Positions 21,963 through 34,315 of a DNA stretch of 64,000 nt are shown here, piece by piece (position 1 is the stretch's first letter; each line of letters begins with the position of its first letter). This DNA comes from Cynocephalus volans (lineage: Eukaryota; Chordata; Mammalia; Dermoptera; Cynocephalidae), in the NCBI RefSeq assembly GCF_027409185.1, contig NC_084469.1, positions 101,061,835 to 101,125,834 of the forward strand. Direction: 5' to 3'. The notes under the pieces are model-generated. The model did no database searches and was not told the origin of the DNA. It saw nothing but the letters and a program-made list of their open reading frames with translations. Position numbers and translations under genes: made by a program.

Positions 21963-22897
21963 TTACAGAAAAGATGTTCTCCCAATGAGTTTCTTCAAGG
22001 CTCCCTTCATGTCCCTCTTCCTCAGGCTGTAGATGAAGGGGTTCATCATGGGAGGGACCACAGTGTACATCACTGAGGCTACTGCCGTCTTCTTGGAAGA
22101 TTCAGTAACCGCAGAACTAATGTACACCCCAAAAGCTGTACCGTAGAATAAGACAGAACAGAGAGATGGGAGCCACAGGTAGAAAAGGCTTTATACTTCC
22201 CCCCCGCTGACGGCATTCTCAGAATGGAAGAGGCAATGTGAACATAAGAGGAAATAATGCCAAGGAGAGGAACACCACCCAATATGCTCGTCACCGAATA
22301 CACCAGGGTGTTATTGATGAGGGTGTCAGAACAGGCGAGCTTGATGACCTGAGCAAGTTCACAGAAGAAGTGGGGGATCTCCAGGTCTGTGCAGAAGGAC
22401 AGTCGCAGCAGCATCAGACTGTGCAGCAGGGAATCGACAACGCTAATGAGCCAGGAGAGTAGAATCAGCAGGCCACAGAGGCGGGGGTTCATGATGACCG
22501 TGTACCTCAATGGGTGGCAGATGGCCACGTAGCGATCGTAAGCCATGGCTGCAAGGAGAAAGTTTTCCAACCCAGCAAAAGCCAGGACAAAGCAGACCTG
22601 AGTGAGACACCCTGGGTAAGTGATGGATTTGCTCTGTCCCTGGGTGTTCACAAGCATTTTAGGGACCGTGGTGGTGCTGAAGCAGACATCGATGAAGGAC
22701 AGGTTAGAGAGGAAGAAGTACATGGGGGTGTGTAGGTGGGAGTCCGAGCTGATGGCCAGGATGATGAGCAGGTTCCCCAGCACCGTGACCAGGTACGTGG
22801 TCAGGAAGAGTCCAAAGAGAAGGGGCTGCAGTTCAGGATCATCTGAGAGACTGAGGAGGAGGAATTCTAGTACATCCGTGTGGTTTTCCAGTTCCAT
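21963..22897 (-). pseudogene. Olfactory receptor, OR7-like, one 1-nt frameshift
   Basis: The minus-strand ATG at 22897 begins [12 protein letters not shown], with an N-linked glycosylation site (NHT, residues 5-7). TM1 has the GN motif (LGNLLIILA); [12 protein letters not shown], then [15 protein letters not shown] at the TM3 end and the [14 protein letters not shown] extracellular loop follow. Within TM6, after [12 protein letters not shown], the frame shifts because one base is missing at about 22153-22158. The remaining frame is otherwise normal (FGVYISSAV, then [12 protein letters not shown]) and stops at 21963-21965. Without the shift it would be about 312 codons long. A splice acceptor (CTTTTCCCATCAG) ends about 13 nt before the ATG on the minus strand, as in OR genes with a single coding exon. 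Either a very young pseudogene or an assembly error. Confidence 0.92.
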
Positions 22898-22999
22898 GTT
22901 TCTGAGAAATCTGATGGGAAAAGTACAGCTGATGGGACAGATAACAGACGTACAAGGATCACTTATTTTAGAAAACTTTTACATCTACACTGTGAAGTG

Positions 23000-24640
23000 A
23001 ACAATACTAACCTTCCCCTCTGTCTTCTGCATCTCTCTCCCTCCTTCAACCTCCTTTCTGTCTGTCCTCTTCTCTCCTACAACCCGAATATCCAGATTTT
23101 ATTTGCTGAATACCTACTCTTTCCTCACACTGTACCAATTAATAGGAATAAAGTAGGAAACAATACATGACTGCTTCCTTGAGCATGCTTCAAAACCTCA
23201 AACCAGCAAGAAAACCAAAACCAAACATATTAAATCTCTATTGACAATCACAGTGTCAATCAAGATTTCAACTCAGACAGACCTGGGTTTAATTCTGACT
23301 TCAGCAAATTCAGCAATGCTTAATTGTTCTATTATTCTGTGCTGTTCTGCCTTTTACAATTTTAAATATTTCATAGATTAATAAAGAGAAATGGGTAGAC
23401 TGGAGTGTAGTCTTGGAATCTGTCTTTTTCTCTACCTTCTCTCTCTCAGAAAACTCATAATCAGGAAACAGTGTCAAAACCAAAGATCTCTACAAAGGGG
23501 TATTATGAGTCAGGAATGGAAAAGTAAAAAGAAGCTGTCAAATATGAAACACAAAAAATGCAAACACTAAGGGCTAATTCTTTGCCCATTGCCAAATAAA
23601 TTAAAGAAAATGTTATAGAATTTTAGAGCATCCTTCAAAATTGAGCAAGAGCAGATGCTGTTGGAAATGGAAGAAGTCCCTGGGCTGTAGGGTCAGTAAG
23701 ATTTTGTCAGAATGAGAGTTGCTCAGATGCTGGTATAAAGCAAAGATGTGAAGATGAAGATGGGAAATTAAGCAGACACCTCACAGATGACGTAGTTCTG
23801 CTCATCTTCAGCATCTCCTCACCTCACGGCTTCCAGAAATGGACATAGCCAAAGACCTGTCACTATTTGCAAAGCATATGCTAGAGGACTTGAAATTACC
23901 TGGGTGCCAATGCTAAGGAATGATGTTCAGTCCTTCCCTGGGTGTAAAGGAGAAGAATGGGGGTCTCTAATCAGGGAGAGCAGGAAGACAGTGGGGACCA
24001 GCTCCTGTGCAGAAATGACAGCCCTGGAGACTAAAGTCAGGTGTGCTGCACACCGACCTGGGCAAGGCATTGAGCGAGTGGTCACAGGCAGACTATCTGA
24101 AGTCTCTGTGGCCCTCGGGGATGCAATATCCAAAGCTCCTCATTAGTCAAACTCTTTTACTCTCATGTGATTACAGGGCCACACAAATCCTTAAGGAGCG
24201 AGTCTGGGAGATGACGACCTTTGCTTTGGCTGGTTCTCTCACCCCGAGAGACCAAATGGATGCTATCTTCTTCCTTTTACCTTTCTTGGCTCACATCCTT
24301 TTCAAGGACTTTGCACACTTCAACACACCTTCCTTCTGTTACAGGACTTGAGTCTTCTTTGGTATATTTAAGGGAAACTCTGTCCTAACTAAAATATCAG
24401 AAAGATTGACACCACGTTTAAGCTTGTTAAGATAGTTTCTTTTTATGATTAGATATAAACATTACCTGTATAAATACATGTGATCATGTAATGAATGAAC
24501 ATTAAAAATGCAAACGCTGAGGGCTAATTCTATGGATGGCTCATGGAATGTTGACTCTCCTCGTGCAGGTTACATTCAACAGTTACTACTACTCATATAT
24601 ATTCTGTGTAATCAACTGTAAAAGGCATTTTTGTTGTCAT
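23000..24640 (-). repeat. Duplicated OR-upstream block, unit 1
   Basis: Non-coding sequence upstream of the first OR, shared with 31440-32117, 40590-41430, 47800-48240 and 53820-54900. For example, 'ctgtcactatttgcaaagcat' at 23860 recurs at 31546, and 'gattacctgggtgccag' forms recur. It should contain the promoter and 5' non-coding exon(s) of the OR, which I cannot place. 23277-23345 is a MIR fragment. Confidence 0.7.
23277..23345 (+). mobile_element. MIR fragment
   Basis: 'cagacagacctgggtttaattctgact' followed by 'cagcaa' matches the MIR core region. Short and diverged. Confidence 0.6.
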
Positions 24641-26245
24641 TTTTAACAGAATTATTGAGGTATAATTGACATTCCATAAGCTGCATGTATTTAAACTGCA
24701 CAATTTTAAACATTTTGACATATATATGTATATCTGAGAAATCATGACCAAAATTGATAATGAGCATATCTATTACCTGTGAAAATTTTCTTATGTCCCT
24801 TTATAAAACTCTTCTTTTGTCTGCCTTCTTTTATTCAGCATACTTGTTCTGAGATTCATTGATATTTTTGTATCAATAGTTCATTACTTTTTATTGCTGG
24901 GTAGTATTCTTCCATTGTTTGTGTGTTGGGTTGTTTTCAGGTTTTGACTACTGCAAATAAAATTGCTATGAACATTTGCGTTCAAATATTTTTATAGACG
25001 TTTTCATTACTCTTGGGTAAATGCTAAGCATTGAAATGGATGAATCATCAGGTAGGTGTATGAATAATCGATTCAGAAATGGCCAGTGTTTTCCAGCATG
25101 GTTGTACACTAAATATCACACCAGCTTTGTACAAGAATTCCAGCACCTCCACATTCCTGCCAATACTTGGTATTGTTAGTCTTTTTAATTATAGTCCTTC
25201 TAAAATAGCAGAGTTAAAGTCATTGTGGTTTTAATTTTCATTTCCCGAACGACTAATAAGGTTGAGCATCTTTTCACATGTTTGTTTGCCATCTCTGTTT
25301 GTAAACCTTCCCAATTTTTATTGTGTTTTTCATTATTGATTTTTAAAACCCTTTATATATTTTGGATATAAACCTTTTACCACATATGTGATTTACAAAT
25401 AATTTGCCCAAGTCTGTGACTTGTCTTTTTATTCTCTTAACAATGTCTTTTGAAAATACAAGTTTTAAATTTTGATTAAATCAAATATTTCAATTTGTTC
25501 TTTTATGGATTTTTTTTTTTTTTTTGAGCTGTCATGTAGGAAATCTTTACCTAATTCAAGATCACAAAGACTTTCACCTATTTTTCCTCTAGACTTATAG
25601 TTTTAGTTTTTACATTTAAGTCTATTTGGTTAGTTTTTGTTCATGGCAGGAGATATAGAACAAAGTTTTGTGTTTTGTTTTCTTTTGTTTTTAGCATATG
25701 GATATCCAATAGTTCCAATAAGTTGTGTTGAAAAGACTATTTTTTCTCCTCTGAATTACCTTTGGACATTTTGCAAAAATCAGTCATCCATTTGTGTGTG
25801 AGACCACTGATCAATGTACTTGTCTTTATTTACAGCAATGCCACATTGCTTTAATTATTGTGACTTTACAATAACATTTGAAGTCAGGTAGCATAAATTC
25901 TTTGACTTTGCTCTTCTTTTTCACAGTTGTTTTGGCTCTTCTAGTCTCTTTCAACTTTTAATTTCCTACAGAAAAAAGTCTGCTGGGATTTTGAGGGGTT
26001 GCATTGAATCTATATATCAATTTAGGGAGAATTGAGATTTTGACATTACTGAGTCTGCCAATCCATGTACAAAATATATTGCTCCATATTTTCAGACTTC
26101 TTTAATTTTTTTGCAGCAGCGTTTTGTAGCTTCCGGTATACAGGCCCTTCACATCTTTTTCAAATCTATTCTTATTTCATATTTATGATGTTATTATATA
26201 TGATTTAAATAATTTCAATTTAACATCTATTGAAACAAACAAAAC
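24641..26245 (-). mobile_element. Ancient L1M, 3' part
   Basis: It starts with the 3'UTR ('attgaggtataattgacat') and runs backward through ORF2 C-terminal sequence ('ttattgctgggtagtattc', 'gcatatggatatccaa', 'tttgtatcaatag'). All frames are broken. It lies between the first and second OR units. Confidence 0.85.
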
Positions 26246-26382
26246 AAATGAAAAATCTCTCAGGAAACTAGGAATCGGAGTGAACTTTCTCAACCTGATA
26301 AAATTCACCTATGAAAATCCTTCAGCTAACATCACGCTTATGGTGACAAACCGATGTTTTCCCCCTAAGATAAAGAAAACAA

Positions 26383-26399
26383 TAAGGATGTCAATTCTT
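26383..26399 (+). repeat. SINE target-site duplication, left copy
   Basis: TAAGGATGTCAATTCTT, repeated exactly at 26547-26563. Confidence 0.95.
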
Positions 26400-26546
26400 T
26401 TTTTTTTTTTTTTTTTTTTTTTGTCTTTTTGTGACCGGCCGCACCGCGAGCGCACCGGCCATCCTTATATAGGATCCGAACCCCCGGCGGGAGCACTGCT
26501 GTGCTCCCAGCGCCGCACTCTCCCAAGTGCGCCACGGGGTCGGCCC
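26400..26546 (-). mobile_element. tRNA-derived SINE (CYN-like), young
   Basis: Bounded by a perfect 17-bp duplication. On the minus strand it starts GGGCCGACCCCGTGG. The A box lies around TGGCGCACTTGGG and the B box is GGTTCGGATCC. It ends with GGCCGGTCACAAAAAGACA and an A-tail (the T-run at 26400-26422). A and B boxes give RNA polymerase III transcription; movement depends on L1 enzymes. From memory this layout matches colugo CYN SINEs. Confidence 0.9.
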
Positions 26547-26563
26547 TAAGGATGTCAATTCTT
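26547..26563 (+). repeat. SINE target-site duplication, right copy
   Basis: Identical to 26383-26399. Confidence 0.95.
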
Positions 26564-26800
26564 ATCACTTTTTGCTTCATCATTGTGTTGGAGGTTCTGG
26601 CTATTAAAACAAGGCATGAAAAAAAAAAAATACAAGGTATCCAGATTGGAAAGTAAAAAAGTATGACTATTTGCAGATGAAATGCTTAGGTATGTAGAAA
26701 GTGCAATGACATTTGCAGAACAGCTTCTAGAACAAGTGAGTTTAGCAAGTCTTCAGGATAAAAGATTAATAGACAGAAATCAATTGTACTTCTACTATAA

Positions 26801-27240
26801 AGTAAAAAAAGCGTATTTCCCCTTTTTAGAATTTCAGTACCAACTTTTCCCAATTTTATAGTAGTAGCTTTAATATAATTTTTTTTAAGCATATGAGTCA
26901 TGAGTTGAATTTTTGAATCTTGGTTATCAATTTTGTTACAGTAAATTGCAAATTATCAGACAGGCAGTGAACCTGTGATAAAATGTACCTTTGAGGTTAT
27001 AATCAACTAAGATTTGAGGCTCGTTTGGTTATGAAAACAAACTTTATTTTAGCTGACTGTTATGATGCAATAATTAAGACAGGATACAATGGTACAAAGA
27101 TAGAAACACTAGACCTTTTGGTCAGAAGTGAGAACCCACAGGAAGATCAACAGAAAATGGGTGATATATTTATTGCAAAAGTGGGATTACAGTAGATGGA
27201 TGTACTATTTAATTAAAAGTGCAAGGATATAAAATAAATT
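26801..27240. repeat. Duplicated inter-OR block (unit 1/2 boundary)
   Basis: The stretch 'caacttttcccaattttatagtagtagcttt' and what follows recurs at 33585, 41570 and 55160. It is part of the ancestral duplication unit. No gene. Confidence 0.7.
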
Positions 27241-28430
27241 TGGCTTCCTATCAAACATTAAAAAAAAATTTTTTTAAAAACCCCCAGGTGGGTTCATGCC
27301 TCAAAATACAAGGCAAAGCTGTACGCTCTTTATTTTGAGGTCAGTCTATCTCACATAAGAAAGACCTACTGAGATGAAAGGACTCAAGAAAATATCAAAA
27401 CATTCAACCATGCTAAAACCAAGCACTCGTGTTCATCAAAAAAACATTACAAATAAAATGTAAAGCAAACACACACCTAATATAGGCATTTTTCAATGCA
27501 TATAACCAACACATTTATCCAAATTAAAGAACTCTTATTAACTAGTAAGAAAAGAAGGCAGTTCAGTAGAAATGCCATAAACAGACACTTCACAAAAGAG
27601 GAAAGATAAATGGCCCATTATATATGAGAAAACAATCTCATAATAAGAGAAACGTCAGTTAGTGTTGGTGACTATTCAGATCACGAGAACATTCTAACGG
27701 GAGTGCAAATTGGTTTAACTACTTAGGAAAGCTCTTTGGAACTACATAAAGGAGAGCAGATCCTCCCATATACCTAACAATTCCACTCCAAGTATAAAAC
27801 GCTCTCTCATTTCCATATGTGTAAGATTATTCAAATATCTTTATTGATAATAGCAGAAAACTAGGCACCAAACATTCCATTGACATCAGAAAGGATATCT
27901 CTTTTGTGATATCACTGTACACAGCATAAAACTGTACAGCCTTAAAAGTGAATGAATTACTGCTACACCCTACAACAGGTTTGAATCTCAAAAGCACAAT
28001 GATGCCAAAAACAAAGATACAGAATTCATATATTGATTTTAAACTTTGTAACAGGTTCAAAAGAAGGCAATTTATTCAATAAATATATTTAATAATTTCG
28101 TATGAATACACAGAAGTAATAAGAAGATGTAGCTGAGTTCTATGAAAATGCCAGTGGTGTAGAGCAAACATGATGAATTGCTAAAAATTTCATACATTCA
28201 ATCTAGTTGAAGAATATAAAAAATAATAAATACAGAATGCAGGGGACTTGTTGCCACAGGGCAATGTGATTGAGAAACTCTTCGAGCATGTTCTATACTT
28301 TACTCTTAACCTGGTGATGAGTATGTGTGTTTTTATGTGTTTTACTCTTTAAGACTACAGATTCATTTTTTATACCACTTAAGATATGATATTTTAACAA
28401 GTAAAATTGAGGTAAGGCTTTTCATATTCC
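27241..28430 (+). mobile_element. Old L1M 3' part carried in the OR unit (copy 1)
   Basis: A plus-strand L1M with landmarks 'gtagaaatgccataaacagac', 'attccactccaagtataaaac', 'catttccatatgtg', 'atatctttattgataatagcag'. The same element in the same relative place occurs at 33930-35130, 49430-50690 and (partly) 60300-62110, so it was present before the units duplicated. Confidence 0.8.
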
Positions 28431-29087
28431 AGATTACAAATAAATTCTCCCATATTCTTTGCATATGAATGTCTAGCTTCTCAGACATCAGACAGCATCA
28501 GAATGTCACAAAGTATTTATTTATAACGTGCATTCTTCAGATGTCTTTCCAAAGTTTCAAAATCAATATTTCTTGGCTGAGATCTGTGAACCTGGAGTAT
28601 GAACGAAAGCCTCAGGTGAGCCATTTCTGCAGTGCTCTGTAAACATTAACAGAAGAAGCTCTACTCTAGAAGACACCCTGGGGGCCAGGCAGTGAGCTGT
28701 CCTCAAACTGTGGTTCTGGATACTTTTCTTCATACCTTACTACACAGTCCTGCCCTGGTGATGAGCTCTTCAGGAACTCTCTTGATTGTCCTGTGAAGAA
28801 TTCCATTGTTTTTACCTCCATATCCAAGTGGGAGCTAAGAATTCTGACTTAGGGGCTAGACTTTTTCTGCTTGTGGGAGGTGAAGGCTCTTAATCATCCC
28901 AGTTTCCTTTTACTTCTGTGCTTCTTTTTACTATTATTATTATTACATCTAACACCTCTTCCAAAAAGTAAATTCCTTCTCTATGGAAAAACTGTCTTTC
29001 TCATAAAGACTCATTAAAACGTTTTTCAGCCCTACGTTGTCACCTCAATGCTTTCTAGAAACCTGGCCCAAATACAATAAAAGTAAC
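28431..29087 (-). repeat. Duplicated OR-downstream block, unit 2
   Basis: Paralogous to 50700-51290 ('catcagaatgtcacaaagtattta' against 'catcagaatctgacacagtgctta'). Non-coding. It is cut short on the right by an L1 3' end. Confidence 0.7.
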
Positions 29088-29495
29088 ATAATGGAATACT
29101 ACTCAGCCATGAAAAAGAATAAAATTCTGCCATTCACAGCAACATGCATGAGCTTGGAGAAAATCATGTTAAGTGAAATAAGCCAGGCACAGAAAGAGAA
29201 ATACCACATGTTCTCACTCATAAGTGGGAGGCAAGAAAGACCACAATAAAATGTTGAACTTTCACAAACCTATTGTTACTAGAGGTAGGAAAAGGGGAGG
29301 GGGAGGAGGGTTAGAGAGCATCTGAGTAAAGGACACAGAGAGTAATTTTAATTTATAATGACGAACATGCTAATAATATTGATTTGATCATCACATACTG
29401 TACCCAAATACTGACAGTCAACTCTGTCCCTCATAAATATGTATAATCAATTATGTTTCAATTCAAGAATAAAATAAAAACAACAAAAAAATAAC
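29088..29495 (+). mobile_element. 5'-truncated L1 3' end
   Basis: ORF2 terminal codons ('ggaatactactcagccatg', 'caacatgcatgagcttgg'), then a 3'UTR with 'aaaaggggagggggaggaggg' and an A-rich tail at about 29465-29495. It ends about 22 bp from the 3' end of the neighbouring OR pseudogene. Confidence 0.85.
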
Positions 29496-29517
29496 TTAAA
29501 AAATTATCCTGCTGATT

Positions 29518-30409
29518 TTATTCAAGCCCTTTTTTTGTATCCCTGTTCCTCATGCTGTAAATGAAAGGATTCATCATTTGAAGGACCATGGAGCACATCA
29601 TTAAAGACACTGCAGTCCTCCTACAAGAGTGAGTTACTATAGAACTAATGTATACCCCAGAACCTGTATCATAGAATAGGGAAACAACTAAGAGAATAGA
29701 TCCACTGGTGAAAAAGGCTTTGTATTGTCTGCCAGCTGATGGCACTCTGTAAAGAGAAGAGAATTTGATTGTAAGAGAATAAAATCCCAGAGAGAGAAAG
29801 AACCACCCCGTATGCTAATCACAGAATAAACCAGGATGTTACTGATGAGGGTATTGGAACAGGCGAGCTTGATGACCTGAGCAAGTTCACAGAGGAAAAG
29901 AGGGATTTCCGGGTCTGTACAGAAGGACAGTCAAAGCACCATCAGGTTGTGCAGCGGGGTATCCACGATGCTAACAAACAGAGAGAGTAGAACCAGCAGG
30001 CGACAGAATGACCATGTATGTATCTAGGTCGATGGCAAATGGCCACATTGTGGTCAGAGGCTATGGCTGCAAGGAGATAATTTTTCAAGCCACTGAAAAC
30101 CAGGACAAAGCAGATCTGGGTGAGGCAACCTGTATAAGCGATGCTCTGACTTTGGGCTTGGGTATTCACCGGCAGTTTGGGGATTGTAGTTGTGCTTAAA
30201 CAGATGTCAGTGAAGGACAGATTGGACGGGCAGAAGTACATGGGGATGTGCAGCTGAGAGTCAGAGATGACAGCCAGGATGATGTGCAAGTTTCCCAGGA
30301 CGGTGACCAGATGGATAGAAAAGCCTGAAGAGGAGGGGCTGCAGTTCTGGATCCTCTGTCCCTCCATGAGAATGAATGCTGAAACACCTGCTTGGTTTCT
30401 GAATTTCGT
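29518..30409 (-). pseudogene. Olfactory receptor pseudogene, OR7-like
   Basis: The expected start codon at 30409-30407 reads ACG instead of ATG, followed by [14 protein letters not shown] deletion breaks the frame before TM1. Recognisable blocks remain: [46 protein letters not shown], and AICHRPRY, where the DRY motif has become DHN. A further deletion removes part of the TM4 region (the MNPRLCG segment). The 3' part survives in another frame (29745-29518): [16 protein letters not shown]-like GSGVYISSI, and [12 protein letters not shown]. Many lesions, so old and unable to encode a receptor. Confidence 0.92.
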
Positions 30410-30469
30410 GTTATTGATGGATCTAATATAAAATATGGGTGACAGGACAGTAAAACTTATGATTCCTGA

Positions 30470-30640
30470 CCACCATGAGCAGCAGCAGCACCTGGGGACT
30501 TGTTAGAAATGCCAGCCCTTGGACCTCACACCAGACCTACTTATGATGAGCTCCAAGCATGAGGACCAACAATCTATGATTAAAAACCTCTCTCATGCCA
30601 GCTCTCACATGTTCTAAAGTTTGAGAAAGACTGCTCTAGA
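30470..30640 (-). mobile_element. MER5A-like MITE upstream of the OR pseudogene
   Basis: 'agcagcagcacctggggacttgttagaaatgcc' through 'aaagtttgagaaagactgctc' follows the MER5A consensus order in minus orientation. The same copy sits next to the ORs at 38200 and 45070, so it belongs to the ancestral unit. Confidence 0.8.
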
Positions 30641-32117
30641 AGAACCCTGCTTTCTCTATTGTGAACCCAAGTGAATATTTAAATCTTTCTCTCTGCATGT
30701 TTCTTTCCCCATCCTTCCTTCCCTTCCCCTCTTCCCTGTAGTCACTTATTCAACCCAATTTTTATTGAGCACTAACTCTCTCACACAATGTGACAAGTGT
30801 TGAGAATTGAAAAATGGAGGCATGAGTTTATTTCCCCAGAATTATTCATGCTCTAAAAAACAAAATATAATAATAAACTTATGCAATCCTTAGGGAAGTT
30901 CTTCCCCTAAGGTGACAGGTAGCATGTGGTTAAAACAACAAAAAAGAACAGCTGAATCAGAGAAAGAATGAAATGCATCAGCTCATATACAGGAAGGATA
31001 AAAAGAGCAACAATTTGCGGGTCCTCAGAAGACAGAGACTTTGAGACAACACTAGCATTGGGGGTTCTAACAGGATTGATTGTGACAGCAGAACACGGTT
31101 CTCTTTCTCCTGGGGGACACAAAAGTGACCATCAGAGCATCAATCATTTGATGAAGTACTTAGATTTGGATACTCTGAATTTAATTCAAGCTCCAGCCTT
31201 TGCTTTATGAATGCAGAAGATTTCTCAACTCTAAGGCAAGCCACTGTGTCCTCATCTGTGTCGTGGAAACTACTATACAGAACATTTTAGGGATGTTGCA
31301 GTGATCAGAAGTCAACAGAGGAAAAGCAGCCAGCACAGTGTTCAGCATATGGGACCCTCTAGTGACATTTCCTATTTGGATTTTTTTTTTCTGCCTTGAC
31401 AAAAGCATCTGGCATGATTCTGTCTTAAGAGGGAAGTGGTTGGCAGGGCATGCTGAGGAAAGTGGAAAGAAAGTGACAAAGTCTGCTCATCTTCTGCATG
31501 ACCTCACCTCAGAGCTGCCCAAAATGGACCAGTAGATAAACACCTGTCACTATTTGCAAAGCATAAACTAGAGGACTTCAGATTACCTGGGTGCCAGTAC
31601 TAAGCAATGATGTTCAGTTTTTCCCTGGGTCTGAAGGAGAATATACTCTTGGAAGCTCTATACTCAGGAAACACAGAAAAACAGTGAAGCACCTGCTCAG
31701 AAATGAAATGATAGTCCTGGGGACCAGGCTCATGTGAGCTGCATGCTGGCCTGGACGTGGCTGTTGAGTGAGTGGTCACAGGCAGACTACTTGCAGTCTC
31801 TGTGGCCCTTGTGTGTCCAGTATCGAATTTTCTCATTAGTCAAAACTTTTTATTGTTATTCTGATCCCAGGCAGCACAAATCCATAAAGAGCGAAGCTCA
31901 GAGAAGGACGAGCCTGATGTTGACTGGTTTCTCATCCAGAGAGTTCAGGTCTGGGCTATCTTCTTCCCTCCACCTCTTTTTGCTCACATCCAATTTTAGT
32001 GACTTTACACATCAGCACATCTTCATTCTGTACAGGATTCTAGTCTTTTCCTCTAGGTACCTTCAAAGGCAGTCCTACCCTAACCACAATATCAGGAAAA
32101 CAGAGACTGTGTTTCAA
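30641..32117 (-). repeat. Duplicated OR-upstream block, unit 2
   Basis: Paralogous to 38955-39680 plus 40800-41290 (unit 3), 45236-46900 (unit 4) and 23860-24400 (unit 1). It contains a MIR (31160-31360) and a candidate O/E-like site at 30887-30896. No exon is identifiable. Confidence 0.7.
31160..31360 (+). mobile_element. MIR SINE
   Basis: MIR landmarks in order: 'tgctttatg', 'gtgtcctcatctgtgtcg', 'gggatgttgcagtgatcag', 'agcacagtgttcagcatatg'. The same MIR occurs at 39290-39450 and 46565-46745 in the paralogous blocks. Confidence 0.75.
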
Positions 32118-33345
32118 CCCTAAAGCCTCCACCAAAAAACTGTTAGAACTAATAGACAAAAACACAGTAAAGTTTCAGGATACAAAATCAACACACAAAA
32201 ACCAGTAGCATTTCTATATGCTAACAACAAACTATCTGAAAAAGAAATCCTGTTTACAACAGCTACAATAAATAAAATAAAATACTTAGAAATAAATTTA
32301 ACCAAGGAGGTAAAAGACCGGTCCACTGAAATTTATGAAACATTGGTGAAAGAAATTAAATATGACACAAGTGAATAAAAATAACCTGTGTTTGTGAATT
32401 TGGAAGAATTACTATTGTTAAAATGTTCATACTACTGAAAGCAATCTACAAGTTAATGCAATTTCTATGAAAATTTCATTATCCTTTTTCACAAAAATCA
32501 CAAAAACAATTCTAAAATTCATATAGAAACATACACATGTCAAATAACCAAGATAACTTTGAGCAAAAAGGCCCCAAAGCTATAGGTAACACACTACTTG
32601 ACTTCAAACTATATTACAAAGCTATAGTAATCAAAACAGCATGATACTAGCATAAAAATAGACACATCAACAAATGGAACAGAATAGAGAGCCCAGAAGT
32701 GAACCCATGCATTTATGGTTAATTGACAAAGTTGCCGAGAACACAAAATGGGGGAAAAGATAGTCTTTTTAATAAATGGTGCTGGGAAAACTGGATATCT
32801 ACGTGCAGAGAATAAAATTGGATTTTTATCTCATTCCGCATACAAAAACCAACTCAAAAATGGATAAAAAGATTAAATGTAAGATCTGAAACTGTAAAAC
32901 TAGTAGAAGAAAACATAAGGGGAAAACTACATTTGGTCTGGGCAACAATTTTTTAGATTTGACCCCAAAAGCTCAGGCAACAAAAGCAGAAATAGACAAA
33001 AAGGATTACATCAAACTAAAAAGCTTCTGCACAGCAAAGGAAACAATCAACAGAATGAAGAGACAACCTATTGAATCGGAGAAAATATTTGCAAACCATA
33101 CTTCTAATTGCTAATATTCAAAATACATAAACTACTCAATAGCAAGAAAATAAGTAACCTAGTTCAGAAATGGCCAAAGGACCTGAATAAATCTTTATTT
33201 GTCAAAAGAAGACATACACATGGACAGCAGGTAAATGAAAAAAAAATCTCAACATCAATAATCATTAAAGAAATGCAAATTAAAACCAGAGTGAGATATG
33301 ACCTCATACCTGCTAGAATGGCTATTCCAAAAAGATGAAAGAGAT
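32118..33345 (+). mobile_element. L1 ORF2 fragment, 5' and 3' truncated
   Basis: Plus-strand ORF2 sequence from just after the FADD region ('aaactgttagaactaataga') to 'atggctattccaaaaagatg' at about 33338. Many frameshifts. It sits between OR units 2 and 3. Confidence 0.85.
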
Positions 33346-33930
33346 TTCATTCAAGCTAAAAATATACTTTATTTATATGGATATATATGTCTATTACCTG
33401 TATACATACCAATGATAATATAGTGAATGTACCATAAAAATGCAAACATGTCTAATTCAATGTGTGGCTCAGTGAAATTTGGTCCTGTTTTTGCATATTA
33501 TATTTAGCAGTTTCTAATATATTCTCTGTAATTGATATGGACTAAGGATGTAGCAGATATTTTTCTCTCTTTTCAGAATTTCTCTACCAACTTTTCCCAA
33601 TATCATAGCAGTAGTTTCAGTATACATTTATTTAACATTACACATTATACGTTGAAATTCTGATTCTTGGTTTTTGATACTGTTGCAGCAAATTGCAAAT
33701 TGTCAGAAAAAATAATACTTGCTACAGTAAATAAGACATATGATAATAGTAAAGGATTAGATATAGCAAAGCTACTGTTCAGAAAAGAGTCCCGAAAAAT
33801 ACCAACACAAACAGTTTCTTTATTGCTGAATTGGCATTACATTAAGTGGATAGAGTATGTAATAAATGGTGTAAGGACTTAAAAAGGAATTTGAGTTGCT
33901 GTCTTATATCCAAGACAAAAATAAATTCTA
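33346..33930. repeat. Duplicated inter-OR block (unit 2/3 boundary)
   Basis: Shares 'gcaaattgcaaattgtcag' and 'accaacttttcccaatatcatagcagtagtttc' with 26830-26960, and related forms at 41560 and 55160. A 71-codon plus frame here is not conserved in the other copies. Confidence 0.65.
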
Positions 33931-34070
33931 GGAGGTCTCATGTCTCAAATATAAAAGACAAAATTATTAATCCTTTAGATCAAGGTAAATAGGGTGTTTA
34001 TTAGCAAGATCTATTGAGTACAAACCATTAGGGAAAATACTGACAAATTAAACCATATTGAAACTAAGCT

Positions 34071-34315
34071 CTTAACAGCGGGTGGTGGTTGGGTGGGGAA
34101 GAAGACACAACAATCACAACAATTCCTGGAACTTGTTCAGACCAGTGAACAGATATGATGTTGATTAGAGGCGAGGAGAGGGGGAGAGAGAGGGGGGAGA
34201 GAGCAATTGGTAAAGGGACATGAAAATCAACTACACTGTATATTAACAAATTAAAATAAAAAATAAAAAACTGATAAAAATAAATTAAATAAATAAATAA
34301 ATAAACTTAAATAAA
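34071..34315 (+). mobile_element. Extremely short L1: 3'UTR and tail only
   Basis: Begins in the G-rich 3'UTR tract (GGTGGTGGTTGGGTGGGG), continues 'gaagacacaacaatcacaa' and a purine-rich run, and ends in 'actgtatattaacaaatt' and an (AAAT)n-like tail. GAAACTAAGC occurs at both sides (34060-34069 and 34316-34325), a 10-bp target-site duplication. Confidence 0.8.

Larger units (their letters stand above)
26260..26800 (+). mobile_element. Old L1 ORF2 fragment, split by a SINE
   Basis: A plus-strand ORF2 RT-region remnant: 'gtgaactttctcaacctgat', 'attgtgttggaggttctggc', 'ggtatccagattggaaa'. It is interrupted by the SINE at 26400-26546 and ends near 26800. Confidence 0.8.

Noticed and set aside
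22238-23000. Plus-strand frames overlapping the first OR
   Set aside because: They are antisense shadows of the receptor gene with no family resemblance.
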